From Ophiothrix spiculata (Eukaryota; Echinodermata; Ophiuroidea; Amphilepidida; Ophiotrichidae): a stretch of DNA of 23,484 bases. Numbering within the stretch: position 1 is the first letter of the stretch; each line of letters starts with the position of its first letter. Under the pieces are notes generated by a model, which was not told where the DNA came from, did not search any database, and was given only the letters and a program-made list of their open reading frames with translations. Shown here piece by piece: positions 8,980-17,853 of this stretch. The DNA lies in NCBI GenBank assembly GCA_000969725.1, contig JXSR01S010509.1. One strand, given 5' to 3'. A program made the position numbers and the translations under genes.

Positions 8980-9178
8980 TATTACTGCTTTTTATGCAGC
9001 TCATGCTATACGCAAAACATAGCGATATGGTTGATTGTGCACAAGTACCCACATTTACGGTACTTTAAGTGCACATTATAAGACATACCAAATTAGCGTA
9101 TTGTTATCTTCTGCTTAATCCATTACCACCTGAGGTTTGTACATTAAATTAAAATTCAATTTAAGTATCGAATTAAGA

Positions 9179-9217
9179 CTCATGGTAATACACATGCAGC
9201 GTACATGTAGCCATGAG
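9179..9217. repeat. Small inverted repeat
   Basis: CTCATGG and CACATG on the left face CATGTAG and CCATGAG on the right, forming an interrupted stem around CAGCGTA. It is short and imperfect. Confidence 0.45.
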
Positions 9218-9711
9218 GGGTTAAACAAACTCATGTTAATATGGCTGTCTTTCTTTTTAATTTTTTTAACTTCATGTTCTAGTTTTTGGTTAACATTGCT
9301 TTCTTACAGAACAGTGTAAGGTTGCAATCGAGCGTTATGTTTCTATGATTCTTACTCAATACAAAAAATATTTATATTCCTTCGAATATTTACCTTATTC
9401 GGTTTCATTAATGGTTTTTATTTACATTTTTTGATTAAATGATTATAAAACAATTTGAGACAGTATGAACCTAATCATTTAAGAACAGTAATGTATATTT
9501 AAAGATCTGTTACTGTATCAAAGATAAATTGGTGGTTTTTTTGAGATACACTAACTAATTCATATACTTTAACATAATAATTATTAATGCAAATCCACAA
9601 ATATGCATTGATAAATTAATTTAATATAAAGCCCAATACCTTATTGTGTTATTATCAGCAGGCAATATTTCCAGATTTACTCCTTGAAGTAGCATGTTTG
9701 ATCTTCATGTA

Positions 9712-9725
9712 GTTACCAAAGCAAC
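9712..9725. promoter_or_regulatory. X-box-like motif inside repeat R2, copy 1
   Basis: GTTACCAAAGCAAC fits GTNRCC-N2-RGYAAC, the RFX-type X-box form. The corresponding site in the other R2 copy (14544-14557) reads GTTGCCAAAGCAAC, and its single difference falls at a degenerate position. Whether the motif is functional or just repeat sequence is unknown. Confidence 0.4.
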
Positions 9726-9867
9726 AATTATTAGTTGTGCATGGAATACCTACATTAAATTATACGACCAGCCGCGGCTGTATTCGGTATATCTGAATTC
9801 ATTTGCTTCTAAATGAAACCTACAATGTCAAATTAGGTTGGTATTGTTTTCACTACATGGTTTTTAA

Positions 9868-9998
9868 GGGACCGCTTCAAAACTCAACCGGTGGTTGTCT
9901 GCCGGTTCTGATCGGTTATGGACGGTTGGTTATTGTTTATTCCGGTTGAGCCGACCAGAACCGACAGGCAACCACCGATTTAGTTTTACATCGGTCCC
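9868..9998. mobile_element. Hairpin MITE, 131 bp, inserted in R2 copy 1
   Basis: The left arm starts GGGACCGCTTCAAAACTCAA and the reverse complement of the right arm starts GGGACCGATGTAAAACTAAA. Both continue with CGGTGGTTG.CTG.CGGTTCTG for an arm of about 50 bp. The flanks are TAA (9865-9867) and CAA (9999-10001), one base off a TWA duplication. The sister repeat has a single TAA followed by GGCA at 14640-14645, which represents the empty site. PIF/Harbinger-type insertion is likely. Confidence 0.92.
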
Positions 9999-10381
9999 CA
10001 AGGCATGCTTATTGCAATACCATTTACACAGCAATCATACATGATTAATTATTTTACACTTCATTTCTTCCAACTGATGTGCAAAAACAAAGCTATTTCT
10101 AATCCTTACGTATATGCAATTGTACTAGTATGCACTTATTATGTAATGCAAAAGCAATATACATGTACATGTAATCAAACACTGCCTATTGATTACTTTG
10201 AACGCTTTACCAGCCAACTAAATAGATTTTTAAATTCCAAGATTCGTGTCCTTCATTATGTTAGAAGTTAAGATTTGTTGATTGTTCGATGCCGCAATCT
10301 AACCATTTACAAAACGGTGTCGCTTTAAAAGTAATAATACTTTTGATCTAATTATCCAATTGGTTTCCTGTTAGAATTCGA

Positions 10382-10534
10382 GTACAGTTAAGGTGTACTC
10401 AAAATGTACTATAATTGTACTAAAAATGTACTAATATCAGAAAAAGTACTTTTCTTGCACACTTTTGATGTACTCGAAATGTACTTTCATAATGATTTCT
10501 GTAAATGTGTACTAGAAATGTACTAAATTTGTAC
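10382..10534. repeat. Phased GTAC palindrome array (11-bp unit)
   Basis: Eleven GTAC tetramers begin at 10382, 10395, 10406, 10417, 10428, 10446, 10470, 10481, 10509, 10520 and 10531. Six of the ten intervals are exactly 11 bp. The unit consensus is TGTACTNNAAA, seen as TGTACTAGAAA, TGTACTCGAAA and TGTACTCAAAA. It reads as a degenerate 11-bp minisatellite interrupted by unrelated sequence at 10432-10469 and 10486-10508. Confidence 0.85.
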
Positions 10535-10539
10535 TGGAA

Positions 10540-11001
10540 CCGAAAACAAAGGAGTTTAGAACTCAAGTAAGTTAGTGATTAATCTGGCCCATCAAGGGGA
10601 CACAACAAGCTGCAACAGGTTGATTCAACCCTCAACCAGACGCAACAACCTGCTTAATACCAACAGATCCTCATTAAATCGGGCACTATGTCATGAAATG
10701 GGTTCAAGGGATGCTTCTCCTAATCATGTGATGTTTTTAGCAATTCCCATTCAACGTGTGCCCCATTACGTCACCAGAGGTAAATCATTACAGATTTACA
10801 AATCGAACCATCCAGATTTTTCGGGTCTTTACAAAATGTGCAATAACTTTTGATTCAGAGATCCAAGTTAAACAAAACAAAAATCTTGTAAACGCCAATG
10901 GTCTACTCTATTGCATTATTATAACGTTTGCTCACAATTGTTCTCTGTTCTCTAAAAAGAAAAGTTCAAAGTTCGTTGCGTTTTTATAAGGACACCCTGT
11001 A
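10540..11001. mobile_element. Remnant ending in a mariner-like terminus
   Basis: The segment ends with AAGGACACCCTGTA at 11001. The inverse of this, TACAGGGTGTCC, is a common type of Tc1/mariner terminus, with TA as target. The matching left terminus was not found, so the element is truncated or the end stands alone; the left boundary given here is arbitrary. Frames at 10575-10853 and 10756-10989 do not resemble a transposase with its DDE/D motifs. The right boundary coincides with the start of repeat R3. Confidence 0.45.
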
Positions 11002-11402
11002 TTTTCTTGTGACAAGTCAATACTAGCACATTTAACAGATTTGTTACTTTTATTGTTGCTGCAATGAAAGGAGGAGGAGCGAACCTTGTTTATAAATTTA
11101 TTTAGACCCGATTTGTTCTTTACTCGTGTTTCTAATTAGCTACAAACTAAATGCTCAAGATGATTATCAGGATCTTCAACGTCGTCAATGCATTTGAAAT
11201 GCGACGAGTAATAAGCGGATAATTGTCCTCACATAGCCTCCTTGCTTCTGTCGTCGGTGCATTTGGTATGAGACGACTATTATATAGGTACATAATTGTC
11301 TTCACATGCAGCCCTCCTTGCCAATATCATTATAGATAACATTTTGTTGCTAATTGACCTAGACCAGTCCAATATTGTTCAATGGCAATGGTGGTAAAAA
11401 TA
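11002..11402 (+). repeat. Dispersed repeat R3, copy 1, with internal 69-bp duplication
   Basis: It matches 19217-19613 in direct orientation: AACAGATTTGT, GGAAGGAGGAG-like sequence, TTATATTTAGACC-like sequence, GATTATCA, TTCAACGTCGTCAA, GATAATTGTC, CCTTGCTTCT, ATGAGACGAC, ATTGTCTTCACAT, then AGTCCAATATTGTTCAATGG and CAATGGTGGTAAAA. Two internal subunits start at 11181 and 11250 (69 bp apart). Each can form a small stem, such as GCATTTGAAATGC within CGTCG..CGACG at 11180-11206. In copy 2 the subunits are 68 bp apart. It is non-coding. Confidence 0.88.
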
Positions 11403-11846
11403 TATACAATTTGTTGCATATCAAATAGTACATCAAATTGGAGTCTATGATCAAATTGTTTATCTTTAGCAGGTAATATTTTTGTCAGTGTTTTTTTATG
11501 AAGCAAGCTATGAGAAATTACTATGCGTAAAGTATCGTGTCCTTGTGAAGTGGCTTGCCTGATACGACAGTGATGTATAATTATAATAGCCATTCCATAA
11601 CTTAGCTGAAGAAGGGCTAAGACCATAATTTAAAGAGTTATTTATTTTTCTACAATATATTTACCGAAATTCATTGAATTTAAACACACATCCTTCCTTT
11701 ACCGCTTGTGAAATCAAATATTTGGACGTAATTTGATCTTTTTAAATACTCTAATAATTGTTTTCTTAGTCGTACAACAACATCTTATATCAAATTATAT
11801 TACATTACGATTTGAATTACTGGAGACCCGGACTTGAGACACTTTT
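11403..11846. other. Unassigned, contains a 98-codon minus frame
   Basis: A minus-strand frame at 11330-11626 overlaps the end of repeat R3 and continues here. Its translation has no motif that I recognise, and the part inside R3 is not kept open in the sister copy. No other structure is visible. Confidence 0.4.
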
Positions 11847-12050
11847 ATATACCGCATATATAGATTTTTGTCCTTTGATTGGTTAAAAGTGAGGGCATGG
11901 ATTTTACTAGGCCCAGGGCATATTTTTCACTAGGCCCGCTCAATACATTTTGCGCAAAATTCGGCGCGGTCAGCATTGAAAAGAGATATATCGTAAATCA
12001 TCATCGGTTCTTTTAACCAACCAGATGACGAAAATCTATATTCGGTATAT
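11847..12050. mobile_element. TIR foldback element, 204 bp
   Basis: Left arm words ATATACCG, TATATAGATTTTTGTC, TGATTGGTTAAAAG pair with right-arm inverse words CTTTTAACCAACCA, GACGAAAATCTATA and CGGTATAT over about 45 bp. The interior carries CACTAGGCCC or ACTAGGCCC twice (about 11908 and 11931) and GGGCAT words. No frame is present. The right end adjoins a second inverted repeat at 12063. Confidence 0.8.
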
Positions 12051-12062
12051 AGAACGAATTCA

Positions 12063-12174
12063 TATTGACTGCTTTTTGTTCGGGGCATGGTTAAACTTTC
12101 GCTTCGGGCATATTCATGGTTTTGAGATCACCTCGGGAAAATAATTTAAACCATGCCCCTCAAAGCAGTCAATA
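12063..12174. mobile_element. Second foldback element, adjacent
   Basis: TATTGACTGCTTT and GGGGCATGGTTTAAA-like words on the left (12063-12096) face TTTAAACCATGCCCC and AAAGCAGTCAATA on the right (12146-12174). The GGGCAT(A/G) words in this loop also occur inside the preceding 204-bp element, so the two may be parts of one nested element spanning 11847-12174. Confidence 0.8.
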
Positions 12175-12645
12175 TTTGTATATTATTGGCCTCATTCCCA
12201 TGTCATTATTTGATTATGTATATGTAAAACTTGTTTAGAATTTTGTTTATAATTTTAATTAATATTTGCGTCAGTGTCAATTGAGGTAAGGTAAATTTAC
12301 TATATAGAAATCGTAAATGCTCATTAATGAAACATCCTGTCCTCTCTTTCTTCTCTGTGGCCATCGCATTGTGGATAGAGAAGACAGTATGCACTCATTA
12401 GTTTCTATTTTATTAAAATATTTGGAGTCTTGGACTTGACAGGCTTTATGCTTACTTCTCAGTTCTCCTCCACAATGTTGTATTTACAATTAAATAATGT
12501 ATAAGTGTAACCCAGGTTAAAAATGAATTTACTTTTAGTTAGTGCCAAGAATAATAAATGACACAGGGAACCAATCTGTCTAAAGTTAAAACTTATTTAT
12601 TCTTAATCTTACCAATGTGACAAAACACTCGTTTTCTGTCAAAAC
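12175..12645. other. Unassigned AT-rich sequence
   Basis: The only sizeable frame is a 62-codon minus-strand one with a lysine- and isoleucine-rich, low-complexity translation. I see no gene or element. Confidence 0.45.
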
Positions 12646-12681
12646 CTTATATACTACTTGAAATCTTATATACTACTTAAT
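12646..12681 (+). repeat. Short tandem repeat, 18-bp unit
   Basis: CTTATATACTACTT occurs twice, 18 bases apart, within ACCTTATATACTACTTGA and ATCTTATATACTACTTAA. It is a small local duplication with no further copies nearby. Confidence 0.8.
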
Positions 12682-13056
12682 TAAAGAAATTGGCCAATAA
12701 AAATTCTAATCTACGGGCCCAATCACCGGCTACTCTTCATTACAGGCTTGGTCCGGCGAGGTGGTAGTTTTCTCTCTCTCAAAGTCCAGTTATTTGTATA
12801 TACCTAAAAGAGCCAGAATATCGAACTGCGGGAATTGGATCCTCCAAGATGGTGTAGTGAAAGTATTCCTTGACAAGTCAAACGATGTAAAGTGGTCTTT
12901 CGGCAAATGATGATAACAGGATTAAGTGTTCCTTGTCAAGTGACAAAATAAAATGTTCCTTTCCAAACGACGAATAAGTTTTAAAAAATGTGCAAATCCA
13001 AAAATTCAAAGTGATAAAAATTGAAGACGTATGTTAATCAGAAATAAAAACTCACG
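12682..13056. other. Unassigned sequence with a GC-richer patch
   Basis: Between about 12715 and 12860 the composition is less AT-rich (CGGGCCC, GGTCCGGCGAGGTGG, TCTCTCTCTC). The rest is AT-rich, with two CCTTG(A/T)CAAGT words at 12868 and 12930. I considered a retroelement LTR or leader but found no paired LTR. Confidence 0.35.
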
Positions 13057-13248
13057 ATGATATCTATTCAATTGGTTTTTCTTAGGAGAAGAATCGAGAT
13101 GATGTCCATAAAAATAAATAATAATAATAGCCACTTTAAAAATAATGATGTCCTTATCAAATATGGAATTGACGAAGATATCCCTGTACGTCAGCAAAGG
13201 TTGAAAACAAAAGTTGAAGATGAAATGGTTGCAGAAGTCCAATTGTAA
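13057..13248 (+). pseudogene. Short frame with a possible Ty3/gypsy pol relic
   Basis: This 63-codon frame carries DVLIKYGIDEDIPVRQQ near residues 31-47, followed by a K/E-rich segment (TKVEDEMVAEVQ). In Ty3/gypsy polyproteins the linker between protease and reverse transcriptase reads roughly H.I.TGD..P.RQ followed by EV...V..ML, which this weakly recalls. A pyrimidine-rich tract ending TTTTTCTTAG at 13085 could also mimic a splice acceptor. The opposite strand holds a 126-codon hydrophobic frame (13006-13386) that looks like an antisense shadow. The evidence is too thin to assign a function; it is non-coding or a relic unless shown otherwise. Confidence 0.25.
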
Positions 13249-14057
13249 CAAAAATCCAAGATAAAATTCAATTGCACAAGCATATAACGTTGATAAAATA
13301 TGTAGACAACCAAATCCAAAATAAAGTTTATGTCTCCAGTTATTTATTAATGGAAAAAACAATTTATTGACTAGTTTTGATGACAAATCAGACGGCTAAG
13401 ATGTGATGAAAGTTGGTAAACAAAATCGACCATCCATTCCCAAGGTGGTGTGGTGGGGAACTGATGATGTGGCAATTTTTTTTGAACACATGGTCTTATG
13501 GTGGAATGTGCCCAGGAATCCAGGTCAGGCATATGAAGGTCCAAGAATTTCCTTGGGGTGGTATTAGTATAGAGGGCGATAATGGAGAAAAATGACTGGG
13601 TTACATAAGATCTTTAGATGTGCTTTAATCTGTAACTTTGCATTTGTGGATGAAATAAACCTTATGTCTGATGTCTTAATCATAAATGTGCAGATGTGGT
13701 TGTGCGTATAATAATTATAGGAACAGTTCTCATTGCAAAAAGTACACGGCACCTGTCGATATGTCCTTGAAATATGATTTATGTGGAAGGTTAGAATTGT
13801 CCTGGAGAATGAGTAATATGAGTTTTGCAAGGACGTGCTTTTTAATTCAACAATGTAAAGATTAAAGTAATTTCACTAAATAGCAAGATCAAACAAATGT
13901 TATAATGACTAAACTAACAGTCCCCAAGTTGTTCTCCAAATATGTAGTTGTGGTTAATGCCACTGCAACTTACCATAACCGGTGGCGGTTTTTCATACTC
14001 TTAAATTTACATTTCGAAATCATACACACTTCGTTATTATGACTATTAAAAAGTAAC
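13249..14057. other. Unassigned, with a G-rich patch at 13430-13590
   Basis: The part at about 13430-13590 is noticeably richer in GG and CC (GGTGGTGTGGTGGGG, CCTTGGGGTGG) than its surroundings and holds a 60-codon plus frame rich in W, M and G. I recognise no domain in it. A minus-strand frame of 88 codons at 13564-13830 is also unrecognised. The remainder is plain AT-rich sequence. Confidence 0.35.
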
Positions 14058-14985
14058 GCTGCTGTCTTTCTTTAGGAACTCCATGTTCTAATTCTTGGTT
14101 ATCGCGATGAACAACTCTTGGTTATAGTTGCTTTGTTAAAAAAAAAAAGTGTCAAACAAGGTTGTTGTTTCTAATATTCTTACTCAATATTTATATTCCT
14201 TCAAGCTTTTTCCTTTTGCGGTTTTATTAATGGTTTTCATTTACATTTGTTTGATTAAAAATGTCACGAACAGTTAAGTATATTCGCATTTCCTCTTACT
14301 GTCAACGTACAAATACTTTCTGCATTTCACATATTTAATGTAGACAAATTTATCAAAGATATGTTTCGAGAAACACTTGAAAACTCATACTTTAATATAA
14401 TAATCATTAATGCCACAGATATTCATTGTTAAATTCATTTAATAATGTATAAAGCCCAATACCATATTGTGTTATTTTCAGCAGGCAATATGAACACGTT
14501 TTGCTCCTTGACATGTTCAAGTAGCATGTTTTATCATCTTGCAGTTGCCAAAGCAACAATTAGTAGTTTGCATTAAGTCCAAAATGAAACCTTTATTGCC
14601 CACAATATCAGGTTGATATTATTTTTACTATGTGGTTGGTAAGGCAAGGTTATATGACTGGATATCTCATGTCTTACCATTTACACTGCGATCATGACTA
14701 ATTATTTTACACTTCATTATTCTACTTGATGTGAAAAACAATGCTATTTCTAATCTTTATATATATGCAATATTGTACAGGAATAAAGCAATTATATAAT
14801 TCATAAGCAATATAAAATTAACAATAGTGACTTGATTACATTGAACGTTTTACCAACCAACTAAAAAGATTTTAAGATTTGTGTCTTTCGTTATGTTCGA
14901 AGTTAAGATTCGTTGATTGTCTGATGCCGCAACCTAAGAATTTACAACACGTCGCTTTGAAAGTAATAATACTCTTGATCTGATT
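14058..14985 (+). repeat. Dispersed repeat R2, copy 2 (empty-site copy)
   Basis: This is the direct-orientation partner of 9240-10356, with the same order of conserved blocks. It lacks the 131-bp hairpin element and has instead an uninterrupted GGTTGGTAAGGCA across the insertion point (about 14634-14646). Several short deletions relative to copy 1 are spread along it. It has no conserved reading frame. Confidence 0.88.
14544..14557. promoter_or_regulatory. X-box-like motif inside repeat R2, copy 2
   Basis: GTTGCCAAAGCAAC matches the RFX X-box form exactly and aligns with GTTACCAAAGCAAC of copy 1. The surrounding repeat is diverged, while the motif differs at one tolerated position. Confidence 0.4.
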
Positions 14986-16071
14986 ATCAAATATGTCATG
15001 TGATACAAAACATGATTTGTACTGTTTTTTCTATTTCAGTGATAGTCTGCATCGCAATTTTGTCTAAATCCGTAACGCTGTAACATAACAATCGCCGCCC
15101 ACCGATATCTGGTAATCGGTATTCGGAAAGCCGCAACGCCGAAACATCAGTCGGTTACAGTTCAGGTCGCCAGTTGTTATTGGACCATAACGAAGACATT
15201 GTTAAGAAGCCAAAAGGTTTTACCTCCTAGTTAAATTCTTGCGGCTTGCTTTCCTGATCCACGTATATGGTTCACGGACACCACCCATTCTCTACACGGA
15301 CACCGTCGGATCACCAGCCGGTGTCCGCTGAATTTTCACCCAGTATGACACCTTAAAGACATCGTTAACCTCGCCCCAAGATTATGTGACCAGAATATGA
15401 GATGCAGAGATCATTAAATCATCTTCTTCCTACTCAAAACGTTCCAAACCCTTCCCCGGCAAATTCTTCAGAACACGATTACGCTTCTTAATTAGAGTCA
15501 TTAATTTTTCAACATATTAAATCTGTATTGTGCGCGCACATTCTTTGTTCGACTTTTGTCAGTCATGTTGGAATGAAAGAAATAGATGATAAGGGAAGAA
15601 GAGCAGAAAATGTCAAGTAGACACAAAAAGAGGCAGACATGTTTTGTGGAAAATTAAACATTATTTATGAACGCTCAATTAGGTGTCTTAATGTCACGCA
15701 CGATTCACAGCCCACAGTTCCCCGGAAACTTGAAACACAGTCACGACTTAATGTGTTTTCATTTAGGCTTATGTCATAAATATAGTTCAGTGATATATTA
15801 CACATCTTGTAAAGTATAAACCCGTATAATCTAGTATTAGTGCCATAATTAAAATTCCCCATAATTCAGTTACAAAATTATTAAAGACATTTGGTGGAAC
15901 AAACTGAGATTTGAAGGCTTCACCACACTTTGCAAATACAAAGTTTTACATTTTGAACATATAATTTATGCATAAAAATGTATGGATATAAGAATTATAC
16001 GAACATTAGTATTTTTGTTTTGCAACAAATAATTAGGAAAAAAGTATACTTTAGGTCCCATCAAAAACTAT
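14986..16071. other. Unassigned; GC-richer patch and a small hairpin
   Basis: Around 15070-15360 the sequence is CpG-richer than its surroundings (CGCCGCCCACCG, GCCGCAACGCCG). It includes a perfect 9-bp stem, CGGACACCG (15297-15305) with CGGTGTCCG (15319-15327). The words TTCACGGACACC near 15271 echo GTGTCCGTGAA in the family A repeats on the opposite strand. A 65-codon minus frame at 15665-15862 is unrecognised. No gene is supported. Confidence 0.35.
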
Positions 16072-16108
16072 ACCCTAACCCTAACCCTAAAACTAACCCT
16101 AACCCTAA
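16072..16108 (+). repeat. Interstitial telomeric repeat (CCCTAA)n
   Basis: The run reads ACCCTAACCCTAACCCTAA, then an interrupted AACTAACCCTAACCCTAA: five CCCTAA units plus one degenerate unit. TTAGGG on the opposite strand is the ancestral animal telomere repeat. Being internal and short, it is an interstitial block rather than a chromosome end. Such blocks can mark telomerase-mediated repair of a break. Confidence 0.92.
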
Positions 16109-16465
16109 TTAAAGAAGGCAGCGATAAATTGACAAAAGCAAATCATCACTACATTGCTGAAAATAGATTATTGCATTCACCAACCAACACTCTTTACCTG
16201 ACACGTGAAGTAGAAAGTATCTGCAAGGCACAAGGCTTAGCAGTGAGACATTTTTCCCAAGACCAAGAGATAAACTGTATGGTAATGAGTTAGTCACTGC
16301 TTTACAAGAGCCAATCACAAGCCCTACTTGAAAGTTAACCAAGCAGAAAATATTGTTAACAAGAAAATTTGACCCTTGACCAAGCAGATCTATATTTAGG
16401 ATAGGCCTACCAGAATTAATATCTCTATCCGTTACACTGAATTCGCATAAGGACTGGTCAGACAT
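16109..16465 (-). other. Unrecognised 118-codon open frame, minus strand
   Basis: This is the least low-complexity of the longer frames in the window. It begins MSDQSLCEFSVTDRDINSGR and includes a mixed-hydrophobic middle (LVNNIFCLVNFQVGLVIGS). It ends at the edge of the telomere-repeat run. I recognise no domain, there is no clear splice or promoter context, and codon use is not distinctive. It could be chance, an exon, or a decayed element fragment. Confidence 0.2.
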
Positions 16466-16513
16466 AACAACAGCACCAATGTGTGTCTCGCGTGTATTAA
16501 GTATGATAATTAG

Positions 16514-16839
16514 CCCAACACGTGCGATCTGGACCCAAACAAATGATCATGTCCTGAGTGGTTCCACTGATCGTATGTATTAACTGTATTAACAGAATAG
16601 GCGTACTTTAACATACAAATCAGACTGATTTTTCTAGATTGGAAAACGAAAATAACGACAGGGGTCCAGTCCTTGCTTATGATCACAATCTTCAGCATAA
16701 CAGGCCGGCATGTTTTCCCTTATTTTTTTTTAAACAAAAGTTATGGTATAAAATCGGAGTCGGACATTTTTCTCAATAGACTTAACGTCTGGCAAAAATG
16801 GTCAGACCATTTGTTTGGGTCCAAAACTCACGTGTTGGG
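16514..16839. mobile_element. TIR element, 326 bp, CACGTG-bearing termini
   Basis: The left end CCCAACACGTG followed by CGATCTGGACCCAAACAAATG matches the reverse complement of the right end, CCCAACACGTG followed by AGTTTTGGACCCAAACAAATG, over about 33 bp with few mismatches. Similarity may continue outward as TAAT.A. The perfect E-box CACGTG sits in both arms. The interior has no transposase. The target duplication is unclear. Confidence 0.87.
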
Positions 16840-17081
16840 TGATTAACATAAATTATACTTCCCCGGCGTATTAGACAGCATGTGTATGCAAGATTGACCA
16901 TCGGAAGGCCTGTGTTGAGGCTATCAATGCAAGAGTAAATGATGAAGGGTGGGATTGAGTTGATTTTATTTGTGTAAACAATTTAAAGTTTTTAAAAAAA
17001 ATCAGAAACCCAATTATTTCGGTGTCTTTACTCTTAAATAAATCTATTGAACGTTTAAAATGAAAATAAGAAGTGAAGAAG

Positions 17082-17199
17082 AAAAAAAAAAGATTGCCCG
17101 CGCACTCGAACCCGGCCCAGAAAATGAAATGAAGTTGGATATGACGTTGGTCTGATACTAATAAGCCATTAATGCTCGGCGCCTTAGTCCGCTAAGCCA
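17082..17199 (-). mobile_element. tRNA-derived SINE head or tRNA pseudogene
   Basis: Read on the minus strand, the unit has an A-box-like TGGCTTAGCGGACTAAGG (17199-17182), which suits a leucine/serine-type D arm. It then has a B-box-like GGTTCGAGTGC (17112-17102) and, after a GCGGGCAATC segment, a run of ten T (17091-17082) that would stop RNA polymerase III. The A-to-B distance of about 85 bases is longer than in a plain tRNA. The T stem does not pair well after GGTTCGA, and no acceptor stem closes. It is therefore a degraded SINE head or pseudogene rather than a working tRNA. Confidence 0.65.
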
Positions 17200-17210
17200 C
17201 TCTTCTCGAT

Positions 17211-17850
17211 ATGTGTACATGTCAATTTAACGTTACTTATAGTCTTATACATGTTTGGCCAAAACGATACTCCGTGTCGCTCTGTTTAATTCTGGTAGTT
17301 ACGCTTGCGCGATGCATGAGGTCTTTGGATCGGTGTATTGTGCATTGTAATTACCTATCGCGCTGTGCAGTATGTTATACGATACTGGCGATAGAAATTA
17401 TTAATGAGGACTTCATTCGATGTTGCTATTGTTGTGAACATGTAATGCAATTCCTAATTTCGTCATTGTGAAGAATCAACTCAATTGATTTTGATGTATT
17501 TGGTATCAAATTATTCCTTGATTAGTATAGTAACTCGGCTTGGTCATAAGATTGTACTAATGATAAAATAATTCAAAAACATTTACCTAGAACGACTATG
17601 CAGTTACGATATTCATCTGCAAAAACCTTTTTAGCATTGAAAATCATGTGAAATAGATGCAAATTTAATCAGTTTTTACTCGGAAATAAAACTAGTCACA
17701 AATTAAGTTGAAGCAACTCGTGAAAGTATAGATAGTCAAGTGATAATTTATCCAACTTAAAACGGTTTGCTATCGGTTAATTCTTTAAAACAAGCGCTTC
17801 CCTTGGGCTTTCTACCACATGAAATCTCACGGTAAAAGATACGAATCAGA
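17211..17850. other. Unassigned; 86-codon frame in its first part
   Basis: The segment 17211-17471 is richer in CG dinucleotides (TCGCTC, GCGCGATG, TATCGCGC) and has an open 86-codon plus frame with many Cys residues. I recognise no domain, and its composition could come from the SINE body next to it. The rest is AT-rich and featureless. Confidence 0.35.
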
Positions 17851-17853
17851 AGT

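Larger units (their letters stand above)
9240..10356 (+). repeat. Dispersed repeat R2, copy 1 (with later insertion)
   Basis: It is collinear with 14058-14985 in direct orientation. Ordered landmarks include CATGTTCTA, TTCTTACTCAATA, TTTATATTCCTTC, TTCATTAATGGTTTT, AAAGCCCAATACC, TTATTGTGTTAT, CAGCAGGCAATAT, AAGTAGCATGTTT, AAAGCAACAATTA, ACCATTTACAC, TAATTATTTTACACTTCATT, AAAGTAATAATAC and CTTGATCT. The main length difference is a 131-bp hairpin element at 9868-9998 that the other copy lacks. No frame is conserved between copies, so this is non-coding repeat DNA of unknown class. The 60- to 90-codon frames inside it are incidental. Confidence 0.88.

Noticed and set aside
10575..10989. Two overlapping plus-strand frames as a possible transposase
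   Set aside because: No DDE/D spacing, no helix-turn-helix pattern and no similarity that I recognise. The neighbouring CACCCTGTA end alone does not make these coding.
13006..13386. The longest open frame (126 codons, minus strand)
   Set aside because: The translation is a run of hydrophobic and aromatic residues from A-rich sequence on the opposite strand, with no domain and no context of a gene. It is best explained as chance.
12540..13400. A possible LTR retroelement with leader sequence
   Set aside because: No paired LTR, no TG..CA ends with a duplication and no primer-binding site could be supported.
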